DNA from: Corylus avellana
Taxonomy: Eukaryota > Streptophyta > Magnoliopsida > Fagales > Betulaceae
Direction of reading: 5' to 3'
NCBI RefSeq assembly: GCF_901000735.1
Contig: NC_081549.1
Span: 7,245,416 to 7,309,415, forward strand
DNA: 64,000 nt
Below, piece after piece: positions 35,479-48,500 of the stretch (positions within the stretch are counted from its first letter, which is position 1; each line of letters begins with the position of its first letter). The position numbers and the translations under genes were made by a program. Under the pieces are notes generated by a model, which saw nothing but the letters and a program-made list of their open reading frames with translations, had not been told where the DNA came from and searched no databases.

Positions 35479-38400
35479 ATGGTGGTGAAGATGATGAAGT
35501 GGCGGCCGTGGCCGCCTCTGGTGTCGAAGAAGTACGAGGTGAGGCTGGTCGTGAGGAGGCTGGAGGGGGGCGATCTGGTGCGGGAGGGCGTAGAGAAGGC
35601 GGGATTGGTGGTGGAGATCAAGTGGAAGGGCCCGAAGCTGGCGCTGAGCTCGCTGAGGAGGACGGCCGTGAAGAGAAACTTCACAAAGGAGGTGGAGGTG
35701 GGGGCCGAGGCCGAGGCCGAGGCCTACCAAAACGGCGTTGTCGTGGAGTGGGACGAGGCGTTTCAGACCCTCTGTACTCTCTCCGCCTACAAGGACAATG
35801 TGTTTCATCCCTGGGAGGTCGCTTTCACTGTCTTCAATGTGAGTCTCTTTGTGTAAACCGCTTCTTTTTATTGGGTTTTCTTTTGTGGGTCTTTGTGATT
35901 TTGATTACTATAAACATAAATTCGTTGGTTTTTACGTTTTCTAAGATTTTATAGGAATTTTGTGGCTTTCGATGGTTTTTTGAGTAATCTTGTGGGTTTT
36001 TTTTTTTTTTTTTTGGTTTGGTTTGATTGTGTTCGATCTAAGGGCGTGAATCTTGAAAATCTTGTGGCTTTTGGGAGATTAATTTGCATTGGATTTACTG
36101 TTAATTGGAATTTTAAGCCTGATATATGATTTTGATTGTTGAATAGTGGCACTTGCGAAGTATTTTGTCTTTCTGCTATTGTTTACTTTTTCTGTCAAAT
36201 TACTTTCTGTGGTTGACTTATAAGAACGAAGGTTTCTTGGTTCCTCACTTCCTCTCTGTGGAATCAATGGTTGAATTGACGTGATATCAAGTCTTTGATT
36301 CTGCAATTGAGGTGGTAAAGGTTTGTGGAATTACATTTATTTTGAAGGGTACTTGACCGGTGGTTTGGTCCTGATTATCTGTTCCATCTTTGACGGTTTG
36401 AGGTATCAAAAAATATGTAACTTTCGGAAATTTGTGGGTTCTTATTGCCCCGTTCGTGGGTTTGGAGTAGATTGCTTTAAAGTATTTTTGCCTTGTAAGA
36501 CCTGGAACGTTTTGTAATTTTTCTTCTAATTGTAGTTGTCACATATTAAGAGAGAAGCTATATAATTTTATGCCGTTGTAGATATGATATATGTTTTTGT
36601 TACATTCCTATTTAGAATGGTATAAAGTTCTGGTTGTAACATGCAGTGGGGGTTTCTTATCATTTTATCTGATTTTTACCATCCTTTATTTTTTTATTTT
36701 GGAGAATTGTCGATGGACTTTTCGTGATAAAATTTGTCTACATTTTTGCAATCCAGGGATTGAATCGAAGTCAAGGGCCAAAGAACAAGGTTCCTGTTGT
36801 TGGAACAGCTTCATTGAACCTTGCTGAATATGCTTCTGCAGCTGATCAAAAAGAGTTTGAATTAAACATTCCTCTCACACTCTCTGGCAATGCTACTGAG
36901 CCTTCTCCTTCACTCTGTGTATGTGCCTCTGAATCACTTTCCTGTGCTTGTTAGGGAGCAGACTTACAGTTCCTTTTCATTTTGCTGTCCAATTTTGTTA
37001 TGTTCTGATCTCTACCCTTTATTGTTCATATAGATATCACTGAGCTTATTGGAACTGAGAACGACTCAAGAAACCATGGAACCAGTGCAGAGATCAGCAG
37101 TTCCTGTTCCATCGCCACCCCAATCGGGAGAAATTGTCTCAACAGAAAAGGATAAGGATGAGCTTTCTGCAATTAAAGCTGGTCTCAGAAAAGTAAAAAT
37201 ATTTACAGAGTATGTGTCCTCCAGGAGAGCAAAAAAGGCGTGCCGTGAGGAAGATAGCAGTGAGGGCAGGTGCTCTGCCAGGAGTGAGGACGGTGAGTAT
37301 AATTATCCCTTTGACTCGGACTCGCTTGATGATTTTGAGGATGGAGAAGTAGATGAGGGCAAGGAGGATTCCATTGTCAGGAAGTCTTTTAGTTATGGCT
37401 CACTGGCATCTGCTAATTGTGCTGGAGGATCATTTTATTCAAGTATGAGGATCAATAGTGAAGATGAGGATTGGGTTTACTTTAGCAATCGGAAATCTGA
37501 TGTTGGGTGCTCAAAAATTGAGGAGTCAACTGCATCAGTGGCTGAGCCACCTCTATTGCAAAGTTCAAAGCGCAGCATTCTACCTTGGAGGAAGAGGAAG
37601 CTGAGCTTTAGGTCTCCTAAAGCCAAAGGAGAGCCATTGCTGAAGAAGGCCTATGGAGAAGAAGGTGGAGACGACATTGATTTTGATCGTAGACAGCTTA
37701 GCTCTGATGAATCTCTTTGTCTTGGGGTAAGAGTCTGCTCCTAATTGCATATTTTTCATGGTTGTGGAAAGGTCTTAATTCCAATTGTTTTTGTGATTAA
37801 CAATACCCAAACCTTTTGCTTACAAAAATTACTATGCCAATCCCATATTCTAAAATTTTTGCACATAGAAGAAGCAAGCTGAAACTTGATCATAAAATAG
37901 TTCATTATCTCCTTGATCTCAAATCAGAAGTGTATAAAGTGTTAAATTATGAAATACATCCTGTCAGGATGATATTTAATCTTTTTCTAGTTTGTTGTCT
38001 TTTACGACTAGTACCAAATAACTGTTAATGAAATTCTAAATGCAAATTATTGCTACCATCTTGACAGTGGCACAAGACAGAGGAGGATTCATCTGCAAAT
38101 CGATCCTCAGTTTCTGAGTTTGGGGATGACAACTTTGCCGTAGGCAGTTGGGAGCAGAAAGAAGTAACAAGTCGTGATGGACACATGAAGCTTGAGACCC
38201 AGGTTTTCTTTGCTTCCATTGATCAGCGGAGCGAGCGGGCAGCAGGCGAGAGTGCATGTACAGCCCTTGTTGCTGTCATTGCCGATTGGTTTCAAAACAA
38301 CCATGATCTCATGCCCATAAAGTCCCAATTTGATAGCCTTATCAGAGAAGGCTCATTAGAGTGGAGGCACCTTTGTGAGAACGAAACCTATAAGGAGCGG

Positions 38401-39177
38401 TTCCCCGACAAGCACTTTGATCTTGAAACAGTCCTTCAAGCCAAGATACGCCCTCTTTCTGTAGTTCCTGGGAAGTCCATTATTGGGTTTTTCCATCCAG
38501 AGGGGATGGACGAGGGAAGATTTGACTTCCTGCATGGTGCAATGTCCTTTGACAACATTTGGGATGAGATAAGCCGTGCTGGTTCAGAATGTCCAAGCAG
38601 CCGTGAACCTCAGGTTTATATTGTCAGTTGGAATGACCATTTTTTCATCCTCAAGGTTGAGCCAGAAGCTTATTACATCATTGACACGTTGGGGGAGAGG
38701 CTATACGAAGGATGCGATCAGGCCTATATCTTGAAATTTGACAGCAATACGGTAATTTACAAAATGCCAGATGCTGCAGAATCATCAGAAGAAAAAACAG
38801 CCGGCGACCAGCAGATTGTAACAACAGCAGCAGAACACAAGAACAGGCAGGGCCAGCCAGCTAACACAAAGGAAGAGGGTTATGTAGCCAAGCCTGAGGA
38901 ACCCATAAAGAGTGAAGAGGAAGAGGAGTTTGTATGCAGAGGGAAGGAATCCTGCAAAGAGTACATAAAGAGCTTCTTGGCTGCAATTCCAATAAGGGAA
39001 TTGCAGGTTGATATAAAGAAAGGTCTAATGACCTCAACACCTCTTCATCACCGGTTGCAGATTGAATTCAACTACACCCATTGCTTACAACAACCACAAT
39101 GTGAAACGACTGCAGCTGCAACACAAAATATGGAAGACCCATTCTCAGAGGTTGCCTGCTTAGAGGACTTCGTGTAA
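35479..39177 (+). CDS. NT-C2 (EEIG1/EHBP1-type) domain protein
   Basis: There are four exons, all joined in phase 0: 35,479-35,838, 36,757-36,918, 37,034-37,726 and 38,068-39,177, giving 774 residues. The N-terminal region, residues about 10-165 (MKWRPWPPLVSKKYEVRLVV, EVAFTVFNGLNRSQGPKNK, GTASLNLAEYAS), is an NT-C2 domain. Such domains are thought to bring proteins to membranes. A low-complexity, serine- and acid-rich middle follows. Exon 4 carries a long conserved plant domain (ALVAVIADWFQNNHD, PGKSIIGFFHPEGMDEGRF, HFFILKVEPEAYYIIDTLGE). An acidic linker and a short C-terminal block (CKEYIKSFLAAIPIRELQVD) end the protein. I know no biochemical activity for the plant family. The start is the first ATG that opens directly into the domain; upstream in-frame ATG 35,359 gives a hydrophobic leader that looks like UTR. 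Confidence 0.9.
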
Positions 39178-39179
39178 AA

Positions 39180-41470
39180 TTATAGGAAGTGTGATTACTC
39201 TAACTTGTTTTTTCTTTTTCGATTATGGGGTGTCTTTTGATGTGCATTGTTTTAACTAAGAAGAGCCCATGTGATCTTTTTGAGTGGTATATGAGAGAGA
39301 GATGGGACTGCAAATGGAACAGTCTGTATTTTTTTTTTCAATGTTAATGGAGCTTGTGTTGTGTCTGCCTCTTTCTCATGCCATTTCCCCTATTCTCCTT
39401 TTATCTTTCTTGGAAAGGGGTGTTCTGTACACAACTGTAATCTCCTTTTCAACTGAATCACCCTTAACTTTCCACATGAATCCAACTTTTTCTTGCAAAT
39501 ATCGAAAAATTCTCCTTTTGGAAGATTTTTAACTTTTGCAGACTCTTATAGACTCATATAGGCATAATCCAACTATTGTTGCTTTTGCTTGCATCTGCTC
39601 TCTGATTCCAATTCCCATATAAAAATATTCCCTTGGATTTGACATTGAGAATCTTATATGGCTTACATTCAGGATTCTGCATTTCAAACAATCATTTATA
39701 TTTGGACAATTGGACCCAATATTCCATCCCAATTTTGCTGCATTCTCTTCGATGTAAAGATGATCTTTTCAAGGTTGTTGCGTGGAAGGACATGAAAAAA
39801 GGTTTCTGTAATTTGCATGTTCTTTTTTCGTGACCAACTTCAAATGTTATCCCATGGATGGAGTGAAAGATTTCCTACAGAGACTCTGGCCCCAGCAGCA
39901 CACGGTTCGAATATTCCATCCCCTCCATTTAATTTAAAATAAAACAGGTATTATCTATTTTATAAGATTATATAAGTAAATTCTAACTCGACTCATTTAT
40001 TTAAACAAGTCAAACTCTTAAACCTTAATACTCTAATTTTGTATTGGGTTTATGTCGGGTTCACGGGTTATGTTAAAAATTGTCATTCGTGTCGTATCGA
40101 GACATAGATATAAGACTATATAAGTCAACTTTATTCTGATCCATTTAATTAAACGGGTTAAACTCCTCAACCCTAATCATTTAATTTCATGTCGGGTTCG
40201 AAAGTTGTGTCAAAAATTGACAATCCTAACACAAACTTTAAATCATAATAAATAAAATTGAAACGGTGAAGAAAAAAATACACAATTTTTTGGTTCATTA
40301 TGAGTGAATTAATATTAATGCTAAAAGGGTAAAGCCAAAAAATTGCCACGTAAGGGAAGTCCCTTTTGGGCCTAATTTATGAAAATGACAGGCCGAAAAC
40401 GATCCTCATCCAACTTCAACGTCAATTCCTTTCCGGCCTATCATAGGCTATCCCTTCTATTTAAAGGCTTTTTGATTTTTGGTCAATTTTGTTACTAGTT
40501 TTCTATTAATGTGATGATAATTATGATTGATTAAAGTTTAGGCTGAGATTCTTGACCATGTCAGTTATTGGTTGAGATAAGCCGTTAAGTTTGTATGAGT
40601 CTAACCTTTGGGACCCAATTAAAAAAATAAATAAATAAAAAAAGGAAAGGAAATTGTAGCTTTTAGTTGAATATATAAACCTGAATTATCATAAAATAGA
40701 TATCGATGGGAAAGAGAAATTTAATTTGAAATGAAAATAGATTGAAGGCTTAATGGTAAAGAAAGATATATTAAATAGGGAGAGAACAAAGAATATGAAT
40801 TTAGATAGATAGAATCATAGAAAGGTGAAAAAGAATACATTTAATTGACTTTGATTGGTAGGTAAACTTTAGATTTGACCTTAATTTAATTGAAATTAGA
40901 GGTTAGTTAAGCTGATTGGGTTTATAAGTTTGCCCCAGGACAAGTTGGTGATTGCTATGTTACTGTCTTCAAAAGGGTTGTTTTATGCTCGGTTAAGCCT
41001 GGGTTTATTATTGGGCTACCTCTAACTTAAAGCACAAGATTGCAGGTAGGATTGTCAATTTTTAGCACGATCTGTGAATTTGAGACGAACCCAATACGAA
41101 ATTAGCGGGTCAAAGTTGATGGGTTTGACTTATTTAATTAAATTGGTTGGGTTATAATTGATTTATATAGTTTTATACTTATGCCTCAACAAGATTCAAA
41201 CTTGACACATGACACAAGGGTTGACAATATTTGACATTACCTGTGAAACTCAACACAAACTAAACATGAAATTAGTGAGTTAGAGTTGAAGAGTCTGACA
41301 CGTTTAATTAAATGGGTCGAGTTAGGATTAACATATATAGTCTTATACCCATAACTCATCACTACTTGAACCCGACACACGAACATGAGTCGTCTAAGAA
41401 CTTATCTTGGTCCTTATTATCGGATAAGAATTCTTGTAAGTTGGTTGTTCAAATTGCACGTTACAAAGAT
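39180..41470. other. 3' region of the NT-C2 gene, then repeat-rich spacer
   Basis: 39,180-39,830 is probably 3' UTR and flank; its short frames are not convincing. From 39,955 to 40,240 and from 41,045 to 41,395 lie copies of a dispersed repeat with 'gacacgtttaattaaatgg' and 'gtcttatacccataactc' motifs. The second contains two successive units. The rest is AT-rich. Confidence 0.4.
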
Positions 41471-41474
41471 GAGG

Positions 41475-41760
41475 GCATCGTTTGATAAACGATTTTGCCT
41501 GTTTTTGGCTCTACACTATTCATCACACTTTTTTATTTTTTTAATATTCTCTTACTTTTTATATCATATCAATCATTTTTTATTATTATTCAAATAAAAA
41601 AATCACTACAAAACAAATTTTTTTCATTTTTTCATACCAAACATTCTTACTTTTTCACTTTTTTTTTTTTAAAAAAATATTCTTACTTTTTTTTCACATC
41701 AATCACTTCTTGCTACTGTATCGAACCAAAACCAAAACAAAATCGTTTATCAAACGAAGC
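41475..41760. mobile_element. MITE with 23-bp terminal inverted repeats
   Basis: The left end 'gcatcgtttgataaacgatt' and right end 'aatcgtttatcaaacgaagc' agree at 22 of 23 positions when inverted. The tips themselves contain the palindrome CGTTTGATAAACG. The interior is T-rich with no coding. A TSD could not be fixed. Confidence 0.7.
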
Positions 41761-42020
41761 CGAGGTTGCAAAACCCACTTGTTTCGAATAGTTCAAAGTC
41801 CATGGCCTACTTACCCCTGACAAGTATAATTCGGACAACTAATTGTTGAGAATATCGATCCCTTATTATCTCCCTTATGAGCCTTAACTCTCTACTCATT
41901 GCAGCTGCTAAACCAAGCTAAAGTTGGTCACCATTTGGCGGCTTAAATGAATGGATGAAGGCTGGTTTTAGGCTCTCTAGTCTAGTAATAGAGTTACCCA
42001 TCATTCCCTTAACCATCTTA

Positions 42021-42211
42021 TGTCTATCCCTTTTGTAAATTTATTATTGAATTTGTAGAACCTAACGAATTTGCCCATCCACGGTACAAAAATGTACAAG
42101 AAATGGCCAGGAGTATGTCCATCACTTTTGTAAATTTATCATTGAATTTGTATGACCCAATGAATTTGCCCATCCACTAGATAAAGATGTACAAGAAATG
42201 GGCGAGAGAAT
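42021..42211. repeat. Two-copy tandem duplication, 95-bp period
   Basis: 'cttttgtaaatttat', 'gaatttgcccatccac' and 'tgtacaagaaatgg' recur at a constant 95-bp offset with about ten differences. It is non-coding. The remaining sequence 41,765-43,040 shows no gene. Confidence 0.7.
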
Positions 42212-43040
42212 GATTTCTATCATTTTTCTATATAATAACACCAACAAGATGTAGTGTATCATCTAGACTTCAATTTGCTGACTGTCTTGCACCATTTTCT
42301 GGTCCCTGGGCTAAGGCTGTCAATCAGGGTCGTCTTGTTTAACCTGGTCCCATATGTTTCTTCCATTGTCATAAACATAACAAATTTGTTGCTCTAATTG
42401 ATTAAATTTCTCCCCGATTGAGTAGATTCCTTTGTCTTCTTGACCATCAAAGAAAATAATGAAAATAAAATAAGGAAAAGCAATGTCCACACTTTGGCAT
42501 AAAGTTGTTGGCGTGCATGCTTCATCATAAGCTCAAACTCTTCCTTGCTCGTAACCTTTTGATACTCAGTGACTTTTTCTATATTTTATCAACACCCATG
42601 TGCTTGTTCTTCCCTACTCATCATTCCATTTCTGTATTGTTCCCCTCTCATCATATTCAGAATTTCTACTAGAAATGAAATTCAAATTTATCAATCTCAG
42701 AATAAATCACACAGAAGTTGAATCATTCATTAATGCATAGAGTCCCTAAAGGTTCTAAATCTCTCTAAATATTCAATATGTTAAAGATGCCATAGCAATA
42801 ACATTCTCTTTGAACTTTAATCCCAGGATGAAAGGTTCCCTATTGAAAATTATACAACATTATGCTGTGCTTTCTCCACCAAGGCAAGCTACTGCAACAG
42901 CAATCAGTTTTAAGTATTATACAAGTTTGAAGAATAGTGTAACATGAAGACCAAGAGAACTAAGAGAAGGAAATTAAAGCACACTACTTGTCATGACCAG
43001 ATGGGGAAGAGCTAGAAAAAAGGCAATATTGGTTAGATTT

Positions 43041-43820
43041 TCAGCAGCAAATTGGGCATTGGACCAACCCATTTTCATTGCATTCAGGGCATCTGATGTA
43101 CAATATTTCACTGTTGTTGTTGTTCTCCCCATCTGCAACAATCTTCCTGCTGCCACTGCAATTAAGGCAAACCACAAACCTGGCATTGGCACACCCTCTG
43201 CATGAAGTGGAGAGGTCAAGTGGGATGCCTTCCAAAAGCTTCCTAAGCTTGCCTTGCTCATGCAATCCAGCCACTTCATCAGCTCCTCCAATGCACCTCC
43301 CCTTTATGAAAAGCCTTGGAGGGATGACTTTTCCACCCAAGATTCTCCACAGCTCTTCCCTGTATTCCAAATGCATTGAAACATCCCTCTCATAGAACAA
43401 CACTTTGAAGCTTTCCAACAAGAACCGGATTGTGTTGCAGTCTTCAAATGTTTTCCTGATGCCCCTCAAGCTTGTTGTGTAGAAAATGATCGACTCGCTT
43501 CCTCCTGGTGGACATTTCTCTTCAAAATCTAGCAGAGATGTGCATTCTTCACTGCCATTTGCTTCATGTGTACTGCAATCTTCCATCATCATGATCACTT
43601 CTTTGGACTTCATGGGGGATTTAAAGTTATCCTTTTTCCCAACACAAAAGTACTCCAATTCCATCTCTTCATCTCTAGGAGAGCCAGAGCTGCCCTTCTG
43701 ATCTTGTTCTTTGTAAAGCTTTTCTTGGGGGTCTGGCTGAAGGACTAGACCTTGTTTGAAGGTGCTCAAAGATGGGATGAATTTCAATTTCCTCAAGAAT
43801 TTTCCCCTCATTCCTTTCAT
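43041..43820 (-). CDS. Glutaredoxin-like protein with C-terminal Cys-rich motif
   Basis: Single exon, 259 residues, starting at ATG 43,820 (MKGMRGKFLRKLKF). Residues about 110-203 form a glutaredoxin-like fold: ESIIFYTTSLRGIRKTFEDC, then YERDVSMHLEYREELWRIL, GGKVIPPRLFIKGRCIGGAD and LHEQGKLRKLLEGIP. The usual CPYC/CCxC catalytic site is replaced by SLRGIRK, so ordinary disulfide reduction is unlikely; this is normal for the plant At5g39865-type family. The C-terminus (residues about 208-259) has four CxxC pairs (CRGC, CLNC, CPEC, CPIC), like a DnaJ-type zinc-binding knot. The N-terminus is basic and low in complexity, with no signal peptide. The in vivo role of the family is poorly known. Confidence 0.92.
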   Translation of the reverse strand: MKGMRGKFLRKLKFIPSLSTFKQGLVLQPDPQEKLYKEQDQKGSSGSPRDEEMELEYFCVGKKDNFKSPMKSKEVIMMMEDCSTHEANGSEECTSLLDFEEKCPPGGSESIIFYTTSLRGIRKTFEDCNTIRFLLESFKVLFYERDVSMHLEYREELWRILGGKVIPPRLFIKGRCIGGADEVAGLHEQGKLRKLLEGIPLDLSTSCRGCANARFVVCLNCSGSRKIVADGENNNNSEILYIRCPECNENGLVQCPICC

Positions 43821-43824
43821 ACCC

Positions 43825-45551
43825 AAAATTCTAATCTATCTACAGTTTCCGGATTACAATGCATGTGATGTGATGGTACGAAGTTTGAAGAAAGGGAAGG
43901 GTGAGTTCTTGCCCTTGTGGGTGATGAGAAGGACTTGTGAGGAGAATAGAAGACAGAAGGAGGATGACACTTCTCTTTTGGTTTCCAATTTCTGGAAAGT
44001 GGAAACTGAAAAAAGCTGCTTTTTAAAGTTTTGAATGATCACTGCATGGGGCATGTCCATCATGCTTCTCTCCAATCTCCATTACAATCCACTGACCCAT
44101 CACCAACCAATTTGGTGGCTAAATCATGTTTAGAGGGGGGTATGTTTGTCAATTCCACCATGGGACTGAGACTGGTACATGCATATATGGCTAAAATGCC
44201 CATGCTTGATTGGCCACCAGGGTGATCATGGCTTAACATGGCACAGTTTGATTGGGCTGATTACACTTGTACAGAAGGTGGCATAGGAGCAGAGCCAATC
44301 CCCGGGAGACATGGTGTGCCGATTGACATAATTTCAAAAGCAAGAGGGCCACAGCATCTTTCCCTTTCGTCCTTTTTTTTTTTTTTTCTTAATCAATTAA
44401 ACATAGAACCTGGGATTTGGCTCAATCCTCTGAATTTGCCTGGGAGGAGGATGCTTCATTAACTTGATTATTTACTGCTATATATATATGTCAGCACTGA
44501 AGTTTGCAGACACATCACACATGAATGCATGCATACACACATTTGTCAAAAAAGGTATGGGGTTGATATACTGTTAATACTCTCATATTGAACTTACACT
44601 GTACCTTTTATTTATTTATTTATTTATTATTATTATTTTTTAGAGATGAGTAACAATCGAGCACTACAGTTTGAAAAAAAAAAAAAAAAAATTATAGAAT
44701 CTAAAATACAAAGGCCAAAAAAAATCTGATCTTTTAATGGCAATCCAACCACAGCTTCAAAGGGAATCTCTAAAGGTGGAGAAGGTAGTTGCCCATGGTG
44801 GGTGTTGTGGGAGTCCACAAATGAAACACATTTTTACTTTGGCTCCTGATAAGTATCAACTTATGAGAGAGCCAAGGAGAAGAGGTAGTTGTACATTGAC
44901 AAATTGGACACCATCTAAGGTAGTGGGACAAAGAACCACCAAGATTGAATTTTTTGAGGTCCAGACCCGGATCTCGAATTTTTGGTAAACCAAAAGAATT
45001 GTACAAAAGAGAGCCAGCAGTGTTGTGATTGAGTAAATATTCAGCAGGAGATCAAAGGAGCAATAGGAGGCCAGTAGATGGTTGAATGGTAGCCGGTGAT
45101 GATGGAGGAAGCGCGTGGGTGGTGGAGATTGTGAATTTTTGCAGATCTAATCTCTAATAACCCAAACAAAATACTAGGAAAACTAAAAAAGAAGTAACAA
45201 AGAGGAGATAGCAAAGGGGAAAACATCAAGATTGCGGTGGGGTTCCTGTTTAACATTGGACTCACAGAAATTAGATTCATTTGTAAAGGGGTTAGATTTT
45301 GCTTTCACTCTCTCTCTCTCTCTCTGTCTCTCTCATACCCGACATAAAAATTACCAAACACTGTCTATCTGCATGCCAGAACAGTTTATCATACACTCTG
45401 GGGTAACTTCCCAATAGTCTGCCAAGTAGTAGAGATGGTCACAATTATACATCGGATCGTAATAGCAAAGTGAAGTTTGAAAGCATAAATTCTTTTTACA
45501 TGCTACTCATATGGTGATTATGGAGACTTGGACAATCATTCTTGGAAGCAC
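43825..45551. other. Spacer between the Grx-like and ML genes
   Basis: 43,825-44,360 is probably the promoter of the Grx-like gene. The frames at 44,031-44,462 and 44,737-44,988 lack family signatures, and the frames on the two strands overlap without preference. From 45,300 to 45,335 is a CT repeat. I see no gene. Confidence 0.35.
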
Positions 45552-48500
45552 TTAGCTATCGGCCAAAGACGATGCAAAGCCGATGTCAAAATCGAAACCA
45601 ATGCATGTCAACTCCTTTTTGGCTGCATCAAACATCTTCATTTTAAGAGAGTATGAGCCCTGCATGCGTCAAACATTGTCAGAGACATGAAACATCACAA
45701 ATGATTTAAGATTCAACATCACTATTCACTAATATTGCATCAAACAGAGCCTACTCTATCCCAGCTTAGCATTCTATCGCCAGAAGTGAAGTAGGGCTAC
45801 AACTAAATAATGGCAAGTTGTTTTACGGATACCATGTGCAGTTTGAGATAATAAATTATCAAGTAAACCTACCATCGAGTTTTATTAGATTTATTCACAA
45901 GGGTGAATCCCTTCTGAGGTAATATTTTAAGCAACTCTCAGAAAATGACTCAAATGAATACACCAAATGAGGCTGAGACCTGAGTCTTTGGATTGCTTCT
46001 GATGGAAACCAACAATTAAACTTGAAAGGGCATGTTCCAGCTTGCAAGTCAGCAATAGTAAAACAAAACAAAACATAAATGTTAAATATGGAAATAGAAT
46101 AATGACTTACCGGTGGAGTGAATCCAGGTAAATCTTGTGAGTGAGAAACCACAAAATCTCCAGTCGAAATAGGGCAAGATGTCTCTCCGCAAAGGTCATG
46201 AGTCTCACTGTGGATGTGCCATCCAAAATATGAAACCTCAATCACCATTTTTCCTCCAGAGATATCTTCATCTTTCCCTACATTGTGTATACAAACAAGT
46301 TCACGCATCAAAACTAAAATCCAAATTACTATTTCAAGGGACATGGGTTTGTCCAAGCTGGTTTTCATTTTATCATAATGTCACCAGCCCCGTGGATTGA
46401 GTTTTTCAATAAAAAATTGAATGTAATGGATTAAAACGGGTGGAAGACAAGGAAAAGAGATCCTAGCTTTCTCTCATAAACAGGTAATTTAAGAAAGCAG
46501 ACACGTGCAAGCACAAGACACAATCATGAAAAGGGGGTGGGGGGCTTGGGGGTGGGTCTCACCCAAGAAGCTTCTTGTGATTTCCATTTGCATATCCATC
46601 TACAGGTACTTAATGTTAAAACCCAAGTAATGAAATGTATGTTATAGTTTTGTTTATAATTTGAGAAGTGCTAGGGAGCCAAACAAATGAACCAAAAAAA
46701 AATTTTCAAACTGACGAGACAAGGGTTCTTAAATTAAAAAAATGCAATTCCCTCTTCCTTGTCTGCCACTCACGGTCTGCCACATCAGTTTGAAAATTTT
46801 TCTGGGTTCATTTGTTTGGCTCCCTAGCACTTCCCTTATAATTTATCTCCCTCAGTTTTCTTCTGTCTCATGGCTGGCCATCTACTTACTGGCAATTTAG
46901 AAAGTGGTACAGATTTTCAGTTATCATGCAGCCATGATACTGACCACAACCATATCAGCTATTATACACTCATTAGATGCAATGTCCCACAACCACATGC
47001 CACCTTCAAATATAAATGTTATGCATAAAATTTGGTTCTCGGTAAATCTTTTTACAGACTCGTTCTAAGAGCATCTCTAGCAGATTGTGTAAAACCTCAA
47101 AATTGTATCTTGTACCATGGTTTAATTGTGAACTTTATACTTGAAACTGCTTCTATAATTGAGGTTCTGAATTTGATCTTTATAACAATGCATATTGTAA
47201 TTTGATTTAAATATATTCACCTTCCAGGAAAATCATTGATTTTAGCTTTTATCTCATATTGGCCTCCATTTTTTTTGTAAGAATATATATATATATATAT
47301 TCTTACAAAAAACAAAGAGAGAAATAATATTTAAAGAAAATAGAGAAGTTGTTAGAGTGTATTGAAAAAGTAGTAGTTAAAATAGAGAATTGCACTTGTT
47401 GGCTAGCTATTTTACCTAACCTTGTTGGAGATGTTCTAAGTTGTTAACAGAGAGGTCCATGATCCAAAAAGTTGAGAAATGGCCTGACAAACATCCCCAC
47501 CCACCGCAAAAGAAAATAAAGAAAATGGTGGGAAGCTGGACTTGACCTGATTCTAAGACTACAGCCTATAGTCATTTTAATATCATTTTTTTGATTGAAA
47601 TATCATTAAAAGTGTAAGGCACCTCTAAGTACACAAGAAAAACCATTTTGATATTGTGCACACATACATTTTATTTTTCTTTTTTTATTATTGGTATGTA
47701 ACTCATACACTCCACAGGACTTGAAACCAAGACTTCACCCACCCCATAGTTATGAGAGTGGAAGTGCCGTTTCACCCAAAGGCTATCGTGCATATACACA
47801 ACTTCTGATTTACCAAAACAATAATTCCCAATCTCGATCAGTTAAATAAACAATGCCAAGTAATGATAAGTATCAAATAAGCAACACACGCACAACCCAA
47901 AAGCCAAGAAGACATGTAAAAGGTCAATGACCAACATCCAGCAGAGCAGTACCTGAACAGGCAGAGATGCTGAAGGTAGCCGGCTTGCCTCTCACTACAG
48001 GATCCGGGATTATCTCAACCTTGCTGACCTTAACGTCATAGTCAGCATTCTTATCTACAAAAAAGTTAGAAAATGTGACATATATCAGCTACAAGATTCA
48101 CCTTGTCACAAGAAACCCATATAAACATTAAGGGACAAGATAAAAATACCCCATCTTATGATCAATTCCCTTTAGCATCTCAGCTTTACATTGTACAAGT
48201 AACAATTTTTATTCTTATTTTTCAAAATAAGAGAATTTATTTATTTATTTATTTTATAAGTAATCGACAAATATCATTAAAAGTGGTTGTATTGAATAAG
48301 TAATCGACATAAAGCTGACTAACAATATTATATCGAAGAAATCGAGAAGTAATAGACAAATATCATCAAAATAAGAGAAAATTGTATTGAAGAAACTACC
48401 AATATTAAATTTTTTACGTCAAAATAAACGAATCCCATGAACGACATCACATAATTACCACATAAAATTTCTTAATCATCGAAACAAATTGAAACCCAAT

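Noticed and set aside
35391..35954. Several long frames on both strands over NT-C2 exon 1
   Set aside because: They are shadows of a GC-rich exon; only the frame from ATG 35,479 gives the NT-C2 domain and splices in phase.
44737..45006. Overlapping plus and minus frames near 44.9 kb
   Set aside because: Neither strand is favoured and neither resembles a known family.
45895..46368. 157-codon open frame on the minus strand overlapping ML exon 3
   Set aside because: It runs through a good GTAAGT donor at 46,110; splicing to 45,659 restores the conserved ML C-terminus (GSYSLKMKM...), whereas the read-through does not.
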